Source of the DNA: Hyphococcus sp.
GTDB lineage: Bacteria; Pseudomonadota; Alphaproteobacteria; Caulobacterales; Parvularculaceae
Reading direction: 5' to 3'
DNA length: 64,000 bases
Assembly (NCBI GenBank): GCA_021776335.1
Contig: JAJFGB010000009.1
Span: 186,001-250,000 of the forward strand
The position numbers and the translations under genes are program-made. A model generated the notes under the pieces. The model was not told the DNA's origin and did not search any database. It saw only the letters and a list, made by a program, of their open reading frames with translations. Of the stretch, positions 16,552-24,469 are shown piece after piece (the stretch's first letter is position 1; every line of letters begins with the position of its first letter).

Positions 16552-16874
16552 TGACCTTTGCGGGCGAGGGGCGCATGCAGGAAGATCCGATCGAAGAATG
16601 GTCGCCGCGCACGCAACGTTTATTGCAATTTCTCGAGTTCGCGTTCTTGGCAGTGGCCTATGCGGGCGCGGCGCATTTCGCGATTTGGGCGGCGGCAGAT
16701 CGCTATGTTGTCGCCACAATCGCCATCATCGTCGCTTTGCTGGCGGGCAATTTTCGCGATGCGTTGCGCGATGTGCGGTTGGATAATTGCGGCATCTCCA
16801 TACAGCTCCGGCGCAAATCATTTGTAGACGGATTTACGGCTGGTAAGCGCGATCGCGCCAGGCCGGCGGAATGA
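16551..16874 (+). CDS. Small membrane protein in the replication operon
   Basis: 107 aa from the ATG of a TAATG stop-start overlap. Two hydrophobic helices (FLEFAFLAVAYAGAAHFAIW and YVVATIAIIVALLAGNF) are followed by a basic tail. Unknown function; it could tether phage replication to the membrane, but nothing in the sequence proves it. Confidence 0.55.
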   Translation: MTFAGEGRMQEDPIEEWSPRTQRLLQFLEFAFLAVAYAGAAHFAIWAAADRYVVATIAIIVALLAGNFRDALRDVRLDNCGISIQLRRKSFVDGFTAGKRDRARPAE

Positions 16875-16936
16875 GCGATCCCTGGCGGCGCAAAGAGGTG
16901 ATCGGCCCTTTCGGCGGCGGTGGAGGCCGAACATGA
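16871..16936 (+). CDS. Putative 21-aa peptide, translationally coupled
   Basis: The frame MSDPWRRKEVIG..., ending in a Gly run, starts in an ATGA overlap with the upstream gene and ends in an ATGA overlap with the downstream one. Such double coupling suggests it is translated, at least as a linker between two genes. Too short to classify. Confidence 0.3.
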   Translation: MSDPWRRKEVIGPFGGGGGRT

Positions 16937-17946
16937 GCGGCCTGTTGCAGGGGCTCGTCTGGGCGGCAGACTTTACCGATGTTGATTTGAACGACGGCAC
17001 AAAACAGCGACAGACGGTTTCCTCGCAATCCAAGGCCATCCTCGCGCGGCTCGCCGACGCGTGCAACGACTACGGTGTAGGCGTGCGAAACCTGTCCAAA
17101 TGCGCAATCGCCACAGACATCATGTGCAAACCAGATACGGTAAAAAAGGCTATTTCACTGTGGCGAAAACTCGGCGTGCTAAAGATCCGAGAAAACGATA
17201 GCGGCGGGCGTGGCAATTACGCGATCTATGACATCGACGTTGCTGAGGTGGTGGCCTGCATACCGGCGAACCGGATGCCTGCGGGATTGCAAAATCTTGC
17301 AAAGCGCGTCGTTCCAACCGTGGAAAAAGATGATGTAAAGGGGGGCGCTACATCCCCCCTTTCTGAAAAGGGGGGCGCTGGGCGCCCGAAAGGGGGGCGC
17401 TCCACGCACAAAAAGGGGGGCGCTGGGTACCCCCCTACTAACACTAAGGAATCTAACAAATATACTAACCCGGCAGCGGCCGATCCGTCCGCCCCTGACG
17501 GGGACGGCCGTCCGCCACCGGAACAAGCGCCCGCTGACAACGAGGCGCCCGACGACGCGAAGCGGCGCAAGGCGGCCGAGGAGCGGATCCTCCTTCGATG
17601 GCTTAAAGATGGCGAGATCGGGCGCCTTGAGGCGCTTCCGCTGGTCGGGCCCAACAAAGGATTTCTGAGGCAGGAGGCAACCGATTTCGCTCTGGCGATC
17701 GACGGCGCGTCGTTCAATCGGGTTGCCAGTTTTGTTCGCTGGGCGATGCAGATCGAGGCGAGGACAGCAAACGACACGGAGCCCATCCCGCCGGTGATAG
17801 AACTGCTGGCTTTGCGGGAAGAGGGCAGCATCCTGCGCAAGTCAGTATGCAATCGGTGCGATTTGTTGATGGCTATGCACCAGGCGCGTTCGGAGAAACA
17901 GTCAAGCAATCAGCTAACGGATCAACAGCAAGGCGAGGCAGCGTAA
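16933..17946 (+). CDS. Phage replication initiator-like protein (winged helix, lambda-O style)
   Basis: 337 aa. Residues ~25-110 look like a helix-turn-helix/winged-helix found in phage O and DnaD-like initiators (SQSKAILARLADACNDYGVGV, then a TVKKAISLWRKLGVLKIREN recognition region). A low-complexity linker (~135-210) is encoded by G-rich iterons. A helical C-terminal domain (~215-337) probably binds helicase. The intragenic repeat array and AT-rich flank resemble the lambda origin inside gene O. The protein therefore probably melts its own gene to start replication. Confidence 0.72.
   Translation: MSGLLQGLVWAADFTDVDLNDGTKQRQTVSSQSKAILARLADACNDYGVGVRNLSKCAIATDIMCKPDTVKKAISLWRKLGVLKIRENDSGGRGNYAIYDIDVAEVVACIPANRMPAGLQNLAKRVVPTVEKDDVKGGATSPLSEKGGAGRPKGGRSTHKKGGAGYPPTNTKESNKYTNPAAADPSAPDGDGRPPPEQAPADNEAPDDAKRRKAAEERILLRWLKDGEIGRLEALPLVGPNKGFLRQEATDFALAIDGASFNRVASFVRWAMQIEARTANDTEPIPPVIELLALREEGSILRKSVCNRCDLLMAMHQARSEKQSSNQLTDQQQGEAA
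17337..17470 (+). repeat. Iteron array and AT-rich stretch, putative phage replication origin
   Basis: Four copies of AAAGGGGGGCGCT start at 17337, 17367, 17389 and 17412, so spacing is 30, 22 and 23 bp, close to two or three helical turns. An inverted CCCCCCTTT follows copy 1 and pairs with it. Right after the array, 17438-17470 is A/T-rich (around CTAACAAATATACTAAC), a plausible unwinding element. All of it lies inside the initiator-like gene, as in lambda. Confidence 0.65.
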
Positions 17947-18000
17947 GTGTATATTCGCAAACCAAGGGCGATACAGGATGTCATTTCCGCGAGGGATTTG

Positions 18001-18669
18001 ATGGCGACGACCCATTGGCATCTGCTGCAGGTTCGCGTGGGAAAAGAATTTGACTTGGCCGAGATGCTGACCTGGATGGGGCTCAGAACCTATACACCGC
18101 AATCGCGGGTTTGGAAAAAAGTCGGGCGGTCGAGTATCAAGATCAAACAGGTCGAAGCGCTGCGCGCGGCGTTCGCTGGATATGTCTTTGTGGGGATCGT
18201 TCGCGGCGCCCTTGACTGGATGGCCGTGGATCAGCTCGGCCTCATCCGCGGCGTGCTGTGCGTTGCCGACCAGCCGTTTCGATTTTCACCGGCGTCAATC
18301 GCCCGGATCGCAATGCGCCAGCGTGACGGCGCATTCAGCGCCCGGAAACATATGCCAAACGTGAAAGCGGGTGATGTGGTGCGCGTTACCGATGAGGAGC
18401 ACTTCCTTTGGGCGCGCGAACTTATCGTTCAGAGCGTCAAGGATGGCGCTGCATACGCAGAAATAAATCTACTCAATCAATCAACAATCGTTCCAATCCC
18501 CCTTGACGCGCTCGAGCGACGCAGCATAGACGCAAAAACCAAGGGAGGTTGTGGATCCCAGGGACCGCAAGGCGGTGAGCCCAGCACAACCACCCGGAGA
18601 CGGGACGGCGGCACTGAATTCGCCACAAACCGAACTCTCCGCGAAGGCGGAAAAACGTCCAAAATTTGA
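18001..18669 (+). CDS. NusG-like (NGN + KOW) phage transcription factor
   Basis: 222 aa from ATG 18001, which has GAGGGA just upstream; a GTG at 17947 would add 18 residues. The N-terminal NGN fold reads HWHLLQVRVGKEFDLAEML, then LRTYTPQSRVWKK and AAFAGYVFVGI. A KOW-like turn (NVKAGDVVRVTDEE) follows. The last ~50 residues are basic and disordered. NusG paralogues such as RfaH and LoaP act as operon-specific antiterminators. Placed directly before the late genes, this one probably drives late transcription; that role is inference. Confidence 0.8.
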   Translation: MATTHWHLLQVRVGKEFDLAEMLTWMGLRTYTPQSRVWKKVGRSSIKIKQVEALRAAFAGYVFVGIVRGALDWMAVDQLGLIRGVLCVADQPFRFSPASIARIAMRQRDGAFSARKHMPNVKAGDVVRVTDEEHFLWARELIVQSVKDGAAYAEINLLNQSTIVPIPLDALERRSIDAKTKGGCGSQGPQGGEPSTTTRRRDGGTEFATNRTLREGGKTSKI

Positions 18670-18763
18670 AACTTTAACGCTCCGCCATGGGCCGAGCCCG
18701 TCGTTGTTTTCTTTGAGGGCGGCGGGCAAGGCGGCGGCCGGAAAGGGAGCGGCGCGCCGATCA

Positions 18764-20191
18764 ATGACGTTTCCTGTAATCGAGACCGAAGCCACAACGG
18801 TCAGACACAACGGCACGTTCAATTGGGGCGCGCAAAACATGCCGGCGGGCATTGTTGCCGGCGATCTCCTGGTCGCGATCGTTTCTTGCGACGGTCCTGC
18901 TCGGAACATGACGTTCAGCGGCAGCACCTGGACAGAGATCTACGAGGAAAGCCCTGATCTAAAAACGACAATTTCAATCGCCTATCGTGAGGCGACGGGC
19001 GGCGACACGCTGAACCTGGCGTGTAATCAATTTGAAGCGGGTTGCTGCCTCGTCCTGCGGATTTCAGGGGCAGAAGATCCGGCGACACAAGCGCCCGAGG
19101 TCAGCGCTGGCGCCCAAAGTCCAAGCAGCACAACGTTTTCGCCGTTATCGCTGACACCGTCAGGCGGCGCCGCCGATTTTCTGTGGCTGGCGATCGCGTC
19201 AACAGAGAATCCCACGGTTGGTTTTACCAGCGGTCCGGCGAGTTACACGAGCAGCAGCGTTGGCGGCAATAATGCGGCGGCAACACGGCTTTCGAGCGGT
19301 CGACGAAGCCTCAATGCGGCGTCTGAAGATCCTGGCGACTTCACGTTCCCTTCGGCGTCAAACCACATTGGCGTCACCATGGCGGTGCATCCGGCGGGCG
19401 CCGGCGGAACGCCCGCTCTTGGGTTGGCGTCAGAGACAGGAAGCGCGCTGGGGCTGTCTGCTGCGAAGTCAAAAGCGCCCGGCGTATCGTCCGAAACTTC
19501 CACGGCGCTGCCGATTACGGCGTCAAAGGCGAAGGTAGCCGGGATTGCAGCCGCCACTGACGCTGCACTGCCTCTTGGCGCTGAGAAGAGTAAAGCTGTC
19601 GGGCTTGCCACCGCCGCCGGCGCCGCACTTCCTCTTGGTACTGAGAAGAGCCGCGCTGTCGGTGTCGCAGCTGAGATGGACACCGCGCTACCGTTGTCGG
19701 GTGTTACCCCGACGCTGGGCCTTGCTCAAGAGAGCGATGCGGCGCTGCCGGTCACGGCGGACAAGAGCAAGGCGATCGGCATCGCGTCAGAGGCGGCAAG
19801 CGCTCTTTCAGTTGTCGGTGACAAGCGAAAATCAGTGGGCGTCGCATCAGATGGTGCAGTCTCTCTGCCTGTCAGGTCTACGAAGGAAAAAGCGGTCGGC
19901 ATCGCGGCCGAGGTCGACAGTGCTCTGCCTCTGAGTATGCAAACCCCGCCGCTTGGATTGGTATCCGTGGCGGACGTGGCGCTGCCAATCGCTGCAGCAA
20001 AAACCAAAGCCGTCGGCATAGCGACATTTGTCCACACAGTGCATCTGGTTTCCGCCACCAAAGAGCGTGTCGTTGGGCTGCCAGTTGAGATCGACACGGC
20101 GATCATTCTCGACGCGAACATTCCATTGGTCGCGAGCACCAAAAGAACTCTCGCCGTGTCGGCGCGTTCGCGAACACTTACAGCCGACTAG
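18764..20191 (+). CDS. Virion-associated protein with 12 tandem repeats
   Basis: 475 aa from ATG 18764; the frame is open from 18551 but the extra part overlaps the NusG-like gene and is basic and disordered. Residues 1-~210 look like a beta-sandwich (FPVIETEATTVRHNG, then GDLLVAIVSC and HIGVTMAVHPAG). The C-terminal half is a perfect-register array of 12 repeats of 19-20 residues with consensus AVGIAAETDAALPLGAEKSK. Strand-turn-strand repeats like this suggest a beta-solenoid. Its place at the head of the late operon suggests a decoration or fibre protein; the function is not known. Confidence 0.65.
   Translation: MTFPVIETEATTVRHNGTFNWGAQNMPAGIVAGDLLVAIVSCDGPARNMTFSGSTWTEIYEESPDLKTTISIAYREATGGDTLNLACNQFEAGCCLVLRISGAEDPATQAPEVSAGAQSPSSTTFSPLSLTPSGGAADFLWLAIASTENPTVGFTSGPASYTSSSVGGNNAAATRLSSGRRSLNAASEDPGDFTFPSASNHIGVTMAVHPAGAGGTPALGLASETGSALGLSAAKSKAPGVSSETSTALPITASKAKVAGIAAATDAALPLGAEKSKAVGLATAAGAALPLGTEKSRAVGVAAEMDTALPLSGVTPTLGLAQESDAALPVTADKSKAIGIASEAASALSVVGDKRKSVGVASDGAVSLPVRSTKEKAVGIAAEVDSALPLSMQTPPLGLVSVADVALPIAAAKTKAVGIATFVHTVHLVSATKERVVGLPVEIDTAIILDANIPLVASTKRTLAVSARSRTLTAD
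19415..20125 (+). repeat. 12 tandem coding repeats (19-20 aa each)
   Basis: 237 codons split exactly into nine 20-aa and three 19-aa units. Units 5, 9 and 12 are the 19-aa form ending in Pro (TP, TP, IP), giving a higher-order period of roughly four units. Repeats have diverged at DNA level but keep G(I/L/V)A...ALP(L/I/V). Confidence 0.85.
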
Positions 20192-20218
20192 CCGGCGACA
20201 ACCCCAAGAGGAAAAACC

Positions 20219-20698
20219 ATGGCCAATCAAATGTTCAATGTTGCGAAAGCGAAAGCAGGTGAGTGGTGGGAGCGCGTTAAGAACAACGATCCCGCTAACA
20301 GCGCATTCATTGTTGTGCTTCTGCAGGTATCAGAGGCTGACGCGACGCTGATCGATTACGATGATCTCGGCGCAATCCTCGGCGCGGCAGGCAACACTGA
20401 GGCCACTGCGACAAACTATGTTCGTAAGGTGCTCACGGACTCTGAACTCGGCGTGTCACCGACACCGGACGATGTGAATGATCGCTTCGACTTCGACCTG
20501 CCAGACCAGGTCTACACGGCTCTAGGCGGCGCGGTGAACAACAATCTCGTCAAAGCAATCCTGTGTTACGACGATGACACAACAAGCGGCACTGACGCCA
20601 ACGTCCGGCCAGTCGCGCACTATGATTGGGCGATCAACACGGACGGCAGCGACACAACGCTGAACTTCGATGCAGCAGGCGCGTTCCGTGGCGCCTAA
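20219..20698 (+). CDS. Conserved phage structural-region protein (159 aa)
   Basis: The sequence MANQMFNVAKAKAGEWW..., with FIVVLLQVSEADATLIDYDDLGAIL, a NYVRKVLT element and an aspartate-rich DRFDFDLPDQVYTALGG, resembles a family common in siphophage structural operons. No enzymatic motif. Upstream AAGAGGAAAAACC provides the ribosome site. Probably a minor virion or decoration protein; no direct evidence of role. Confidence 0.65.
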   Translation: MANQMFNVAKAKAGEWWERVKNNDPANSAFIVVLLQVSEADATLIDYDDLGAILGAAGNTEATATNYVRKVLTDSELGVSPTPDDVNDRFDFDLPDQVYTALGGAVNNNLVKAILCYDDDTTSGTDANVRPVAHYDWAINTDGSDTTLNFDAAGAFRGA

Positions 20699-20727
20699 TT
20701 TCACCGATCAACGAAAGGCTTAGAACC

Positions 20728-21003
20728 ATGGACGCGAACACAGCAACAATCGACGTGCCCTGCGACGACAAAGGGAAGACGATTTCAATCGATCAAATCG
20801 CAAACACCGACACGCATGAGCGTATCGCTGGGCAGTTCACAGGTGATGTCACAGCCGGCGACCTAGAGAAGATTTTCTTTGAAGAGAAATTTCACGTTAT
20901 GGTTAAGCACCGTGGCGAGACCTTCACAGGAATAGTCGAGAACTGCGAAGACGGTCGCTTCGTCTTGATCCGACGCATCGACGCAGAGCCCGCTGAAGCG
21001 TGA
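20728..21003 (+). CDS. Hypothetical phage protein (91 aa)
   Basis: ATG 20728 with AAAGG nine bases upstream. Two strand-rich halves (ATIDVPCDDKGKTISIDQI and KFHVMVKHRGETFTGIVENC) suggest a small beta-barrel. It overlaps the next gene as GTGA. Function unknown. Confidence 0.6.
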   Translation: MDANTATIDVPCDDKGKTISIDQIANTDTHERIAGQFTGDVTAGDLEKIFFEEKFHVMVKHRGETFTGIVENCEDGRFVLIRRIDAEPAEA

Positions 21004-21287
21004 GCGATGGTTACGACCTAAAGCACGCAGGCGCAAGACTCGACTTCCCAATTCAGTGGTCAGCCGAGCTTGCGCAGGGAGAAACGATCTCGACGGTTTC
21101 GACGACGGTGGATCCTGTCGAGAATGGCGGCGTTACCGTCAAGAGCGGCACGGATACATTCTCCGGTACACTCGCAAGCCCTGTCCTCGAGGGAGGCATT
21201 GCCGGCCGGCGCTATGTGATCAAGCAGGTCATCAGCACGAACCAAGGCCGCACGGACATACAAGAGCGAACGGTCCTGGTGAATTAG
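21000..21287 (+). CDS. Phage fibre/tail adaptor-like small protein (95 aa)
   Basis: GTG start overlapping the upstream stop. The pattern DFPIQWSAELAQGETISTVSTTV...GG(I/R)YVIKQVISTNQGRTD is that of the small immunoglobulin-like 'fibre-tail adaptor' proteins found in HK97-like and GTA-like clusters. Assignment is by resemblance only. Confidence 0.6.
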   Translation: MSDGYDLKHAGARLDFPIQWSAELAQGETISTVSTTVDPVENGGVTVKSGTDTFSGTLASPVLEGGIAGRRYVIKQVISTNQGRTDIQERTVLVN

Positions 21288-22150
21288 TGGGCCGCTACTA
21301 CGCGCCCGGCGCGTGGCGCGGTTCACATCTGGCAATGCCGCGCGATCTGTCTGTGTCAGTGCGACCTCTAGTGATTGTGTGCGGCGCGCCAGCGAGTGGC
21401 AAGTCGACATGGGCGAGCGAGAACGCAGATGATGTTATAGATCTAGATGTCATCAACCAACAGCTGAGCGGATATCCGTTCCGAGAGACGCCCATAGCAT
21501 TCCTTGCTGCGGCGTTGCAGCAGAGGAACGCGGCGCTGCAGTTGTGCGCAACAGAAGGACCATCCACTGCGTTTATCGTAGGCGCGCCAGAGAGCGGTGA
21601 GCGACAGGCGTGGGCGGACATGCTGAGCCCGCAGCGGGTTGTCGTTCTCAATCCCGGTCAACGGACGTGTCGTGCGCGATTGTTGGCAGACAAAACAAGA
21701 GCGACAATAAGGCGACGACAGATAACAGCGCTTGATCGTTGGTATCAACTGTACACGCCTGCACCATGCGATGAGGTCATAGGCGACGGCGATAGCGGCA
21801 ACCCGCATCGACGGCTCTATAACTCAACGCGCTGGCGGAAAATGCGAGCGGCACACCTCAAGACGGAACCCATCTGTCGCTACTGCAAAGCGAGGGGGTT
21901 CGTTAACGACGGCACGAGAACGGCCACCGGCGCGCAGCAGACGATCGGCCGCCGGCGTTCGCTGATTGCCGATCACATTGAGCAACACCATGGAGATCCG
22001 GAGAAGTTCTGGAACGGTGAACTGCAAACACTGTGTGCTGATCACCACGACATCGCGAAACAAGGCGAAGAGCACAGAGGGTATTCGACGCAGATCGGTG
22101 ACGACGGTTGGCCGGTTGATTCTCGCCACCCTGCTGGAGCCAAAGGTTAA
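21287..22150 (+). CDS. P-loop kinase-like/HNH endonuclease fusion
   Basis: GTG 21287 overlaps the preceding TAG. The N-terminal ~145 residues hold a Walker A motif (VIVCGAPASGKST) and an Asp strand (VIDLDVINQQLSG), as in AAA_33 nucleotide kinases. The C-terminal ~110 residues are an HNH nuclease: RWRKMRAAHLKTEPICRYCK, then ADHIEQHHGDPEKFWN and LQTLCADHHDIAKQ. In cos phages a terminase-adjacent HNH protein aids genome cutting during packaging. The joined P-loop domain is the unusual part, and its substrate is unknown. Confidence 0.8.
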   Translation: MGRYYAPGAWRGSHLAMPRDLSVSVRPLVIVCGAPASGKSTWASENADDVIDLDVINQQLSGYPFRETPIAFLAAALQQRNAALQLCATEGPSTAFIVGAPESGERQAWADMLSPQRVVVLNPGQRTCRARLLADKTRATIRRRQITALDRWYQLYTPAPCDEVIGDGDSGNPHRRLYNSTRWRKMRAAHLKTEPICRYCKARGFVNDGTRTATGAQQTIGRRRSLIADHIEQHHGDPEKFWNGELQTLCADHHDIAKQGEEHRGYSTQIGDDGWPVDSRHPAGAKG

Positions 22151-22242
22151 GGGGGGGGCGTCGGATCTTTGGGGAGGTGGGCGATAGACCGGTGGGGCCC
22201 TATATTTTTTCTTGGAGTTGGAATTCAAAGTGAAAAACCCAA

Positions 22243-22716
22243 ATGCCCAAAGGGCGTAAAGAAGAACAGAAAAACGTTGTCCCACTTACAGGAGACGACG
22301 ACGGCCAGGCATTTGAACGGCACCGCAAGGCTGCAGTTGAGAAAGCCGATAGGCTGAAACCTGCGCGCATGCCCAAGCAAGTTCAGGTTGTGTGGGATCG
22401 TGAAGCGCCGCGCTTTACTCACGCGACAGTCAATCGACTGAATGAACATTCAGTGACTGCGTTTCGGTGTCTATGCGAGGCGCTGGCGCGCTACGAGAAA
22501 GCCTATCGATCATATACTCGTAAGGGCATGACTTACACGCCGGGCGAGGGTCGCAACGGAAAACAACGCCGACACCTTCCGGAGTTTGCACAGATGAATA
22601 CTTTTCTAAAACAGGCAATCGAACTCGGCGGGAAATTTGGATGGACGCCCCAAGACGAACGCGGGTTGAGCGCGGAAGGTCAACGAGAGCTGCCGCTTGG
22701 CAATGACTTCAATTGA
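22243..22716 (+). CDS. terS: Terminase small subunit, P27 family
   Basis: 157 aa, starting MPKGRKEEQKN. The helical middle, WDREAPRFTHATVNRLNEHSVTAFRCLCEALARYEKA, and the ending PEFAQMNTFLKQAIELGGKFGWTPQDERGL, fit P27-type small terminases, which recognise phage DNA for packaging. It lies between the HNH gene and the large subunit and overlaps the latter by about 14 bp. The 90-bp gap upstream has a run of eight Gs and nothing else clear. Confidence 0.85.
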   Translation: MPKGRKEEQKNVVPLTGDDDGQAFERHRKAAVEKADRLKPARMPKQVQVVWDREAPRFTHATVNRLNEHSVTAFRCLCEALARYEKAYRSYTRKGMTYTPGEGRNGKQRRHLPEFAQMNTFLKQAIELGGKFGWTPQDERGLSAEGQRELPLGNDFN

Positions 22717-24469
22717 CAAACGGCTCGCCGCAATTGACCCGGTTACAGCATGGGCAGAGCGAGTTGATGCCGGCAAGATTGTAGCCGGGCCGCATATACG
22801 AGACACAGCGCGGCGACATCTTCGGGATTTGGAGGACGGCCGTGATCGCGGGCTGGTTTGGGATCTCGACGGTGCGCGCCATGCAATTGATTGGTTCTCT
22901 CGACATCTGAAACACACCGGTGGTGACTTTCAGGCACTGCCGTTCATACCGCACGAAAGTCAAGCATTCCGATTGGGATCGCTATTCGGTTGGAAGACGG
23001 ATGCCGGCGATCGCAGATTTCGCGTGTTCTACGACGAGGAGGGGAAAGGCAACGGTAAGTCGCCGTTGCTGGCTGGCATCGGCCTTTATGTGTTGACGTC
23101 GGTCGGTCGCGCCCGCGCGGAGGTTTACGCGGCGGCCGCCAAGAAAGACCAGGCGATGATCGTGTTTAGTGATGCCGTCGCCATGCGGGATTTGTCTGAC
23201 GAGTTGACGGCGCGCGTATCGGTTAAGGGTTCGAACCCGGTCACTGAGTTGATCTATCACGGGCGGCGGCCCGGCGATCGCCGCATCTTCAAACCGATCT
23301 CATCGGACGACAAACAGTCTGGCGTTCGGCCGCAAGTCTCACTGGCGGACGAGGTACACGAGCACCGGAACCGACGCATCGTATCGATGCAAGAGCGGGG
23401 GTTAAACAAGCAGCCGCGCAACTCCCTACTAGCGATGGCGACAAACAGTGGCCATGATCGAACGACGCTTTGCTGGGAACGACACACTTATGCGATCAGA
23501 GTTGCAGCCGGCGATGTTACCGGTCCTTCTGCCGACAGGTTTTTCTCGTTTGTGTGTTCGCTTGATCACGGTGATGATTGGCAGAACGATGAAGCAACGT
23601 GGGCCAAGCCGAACCCGCTGCTCGATGTAACCATGACGCGTGAGGCGCTGCGCGACGCGACCTCACAGGCCAAAGCCATCCCCGGCACAGCCAATGACAT
23701 CGCGCGGTTGCATTTTTGCGTTTGGACGGAAGCACACACGGTTTGGATCCCGCGCGACCAACTGGAGGCCTGCGAGGATCCGGATTTCGATCTTGCCGAC
23801 TTCGAAGGGCAGGATTGCAACGCCGCGCTCGACCTGTCGGTACGGCGCGACATGACAGGCAAAGCGCTCATTTTCAATGATGGGCAAACAGCGGACGGCC
23901 GCCCGTGTTTTGCCATTTGGTTTCATGGCTATTTGCCGAAGGGCACCCTGCTCGATCGCGAACGTGAAGATGATGCGCCGTATTCGCAATGGGTCGGCGA
24001 GGAGCACTTGACGGCCGCTGGCGACAACAAAGTGGATTATGGAAAAGTTGCTCGAGATCTGCGCGAGGATTGCAATCGCTTCAACGTTCTAAAGTTGTGC
24101 ATGGACATGCATTTGGGCGATTTCTTTCTGGATGCGCTAGGCGAGCTTGGCATGGATGACCTCGAGATCGTTGCGCATGCGCAAGGCTGGTCAAAGACGA
24201 AGCACTCTCCGCTGTTCATGCCGCACTCGATCGCGATCTTTGAGCAGCTCATCGCGGAGAAAAGGCTGCGGATCGGAATCAACCCAGCGTTTCGCGCTGC
24301 CATTATGTCAGTCGCTTTTAAACTTAGCCCAGCCGGGCTTCGTCGTTTCGACAAAGCAGCGGCGACCGCGCGCATTGATCTCGCGGTTGTCGGCGCTATG
24401 GCCGCCGGCATAGCCACGACGAATACTGAAACAGAGGAAGAATCATTCTGGATGGCTGAAGCATCATGA
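22703..24469 (+). CDS. terL: Terminase large subunit
   Basis: DNA packaging motor and nuclease. Walker A is DEEGKGNGKSPLL, a HK97/Terminase_1 form, and Walker B is SLADEVHEH. The coupling motif ATNSG follows. The RNase H-like nuclease begins at ALDLSVRRDMTG, with a later acidic MDMHLGDF. I use ATG 22703; a TTG two codons earlier is also possible. At 588 aa it is of usual length. It overlaps the portal gene by ATGA. Confidence 0.95.
   Translation: MTSIDKRLAAIDPVTAWAERVDAGKIVAGPHIRDTARRHLRDLEDGRDRGLVWDLDGARHAIDWFSRHLKHTGGDFQALPFIPHESQAFRLGSLFGWKTDAGDRRFRVFYDEEGKGNGKSPLLAGIGLYVLTSVGRARAEVYAAAAKKDQAMIVFSDAVAMRDLSDELTARVSVKGSNPVTELIYHGRRPGDRRIFKPISSDDKQSGVRPQVSLADEVHEHRNRRIVSMQERGLNKQPRNSLLAMATNSGHDRTTLCWERHTYAIRVAAGDVTGPSADRFFSFVCSLDHGDDWQNDEATWAKPNPLLDVTMTREALRDATSQAKAIPGTANDIARLHFCVWTEAHTVWIPRDQLEACEDPDFDLADFEGQDCNAALDLSVRRDMTGKALIFNDGQTADGRPCFAIWFHGYLPKGTLLDREREDDAPYSQWVGEEHLTAAGDNKVDYGKVARDLREDCNRFNVLKLCMDMHLGDFFLDALGELGMDDLEIVAHAQGWSKTKHSPLFMPHSIAIFEQLIAEKRLRIGINPAFRAAIMSVAFKLSPAGLRRFDKAAATARIDLAVVGAMAAGIATTNTETEEESFWMAEAS

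Noticed and set aside
22151-22200. G-rich run upstream of terminase as a possible cos site or quadruplex
   Set aside because: Only one long G run is present with no repeated runs, and no paired element typical of cos could be defined by eye.
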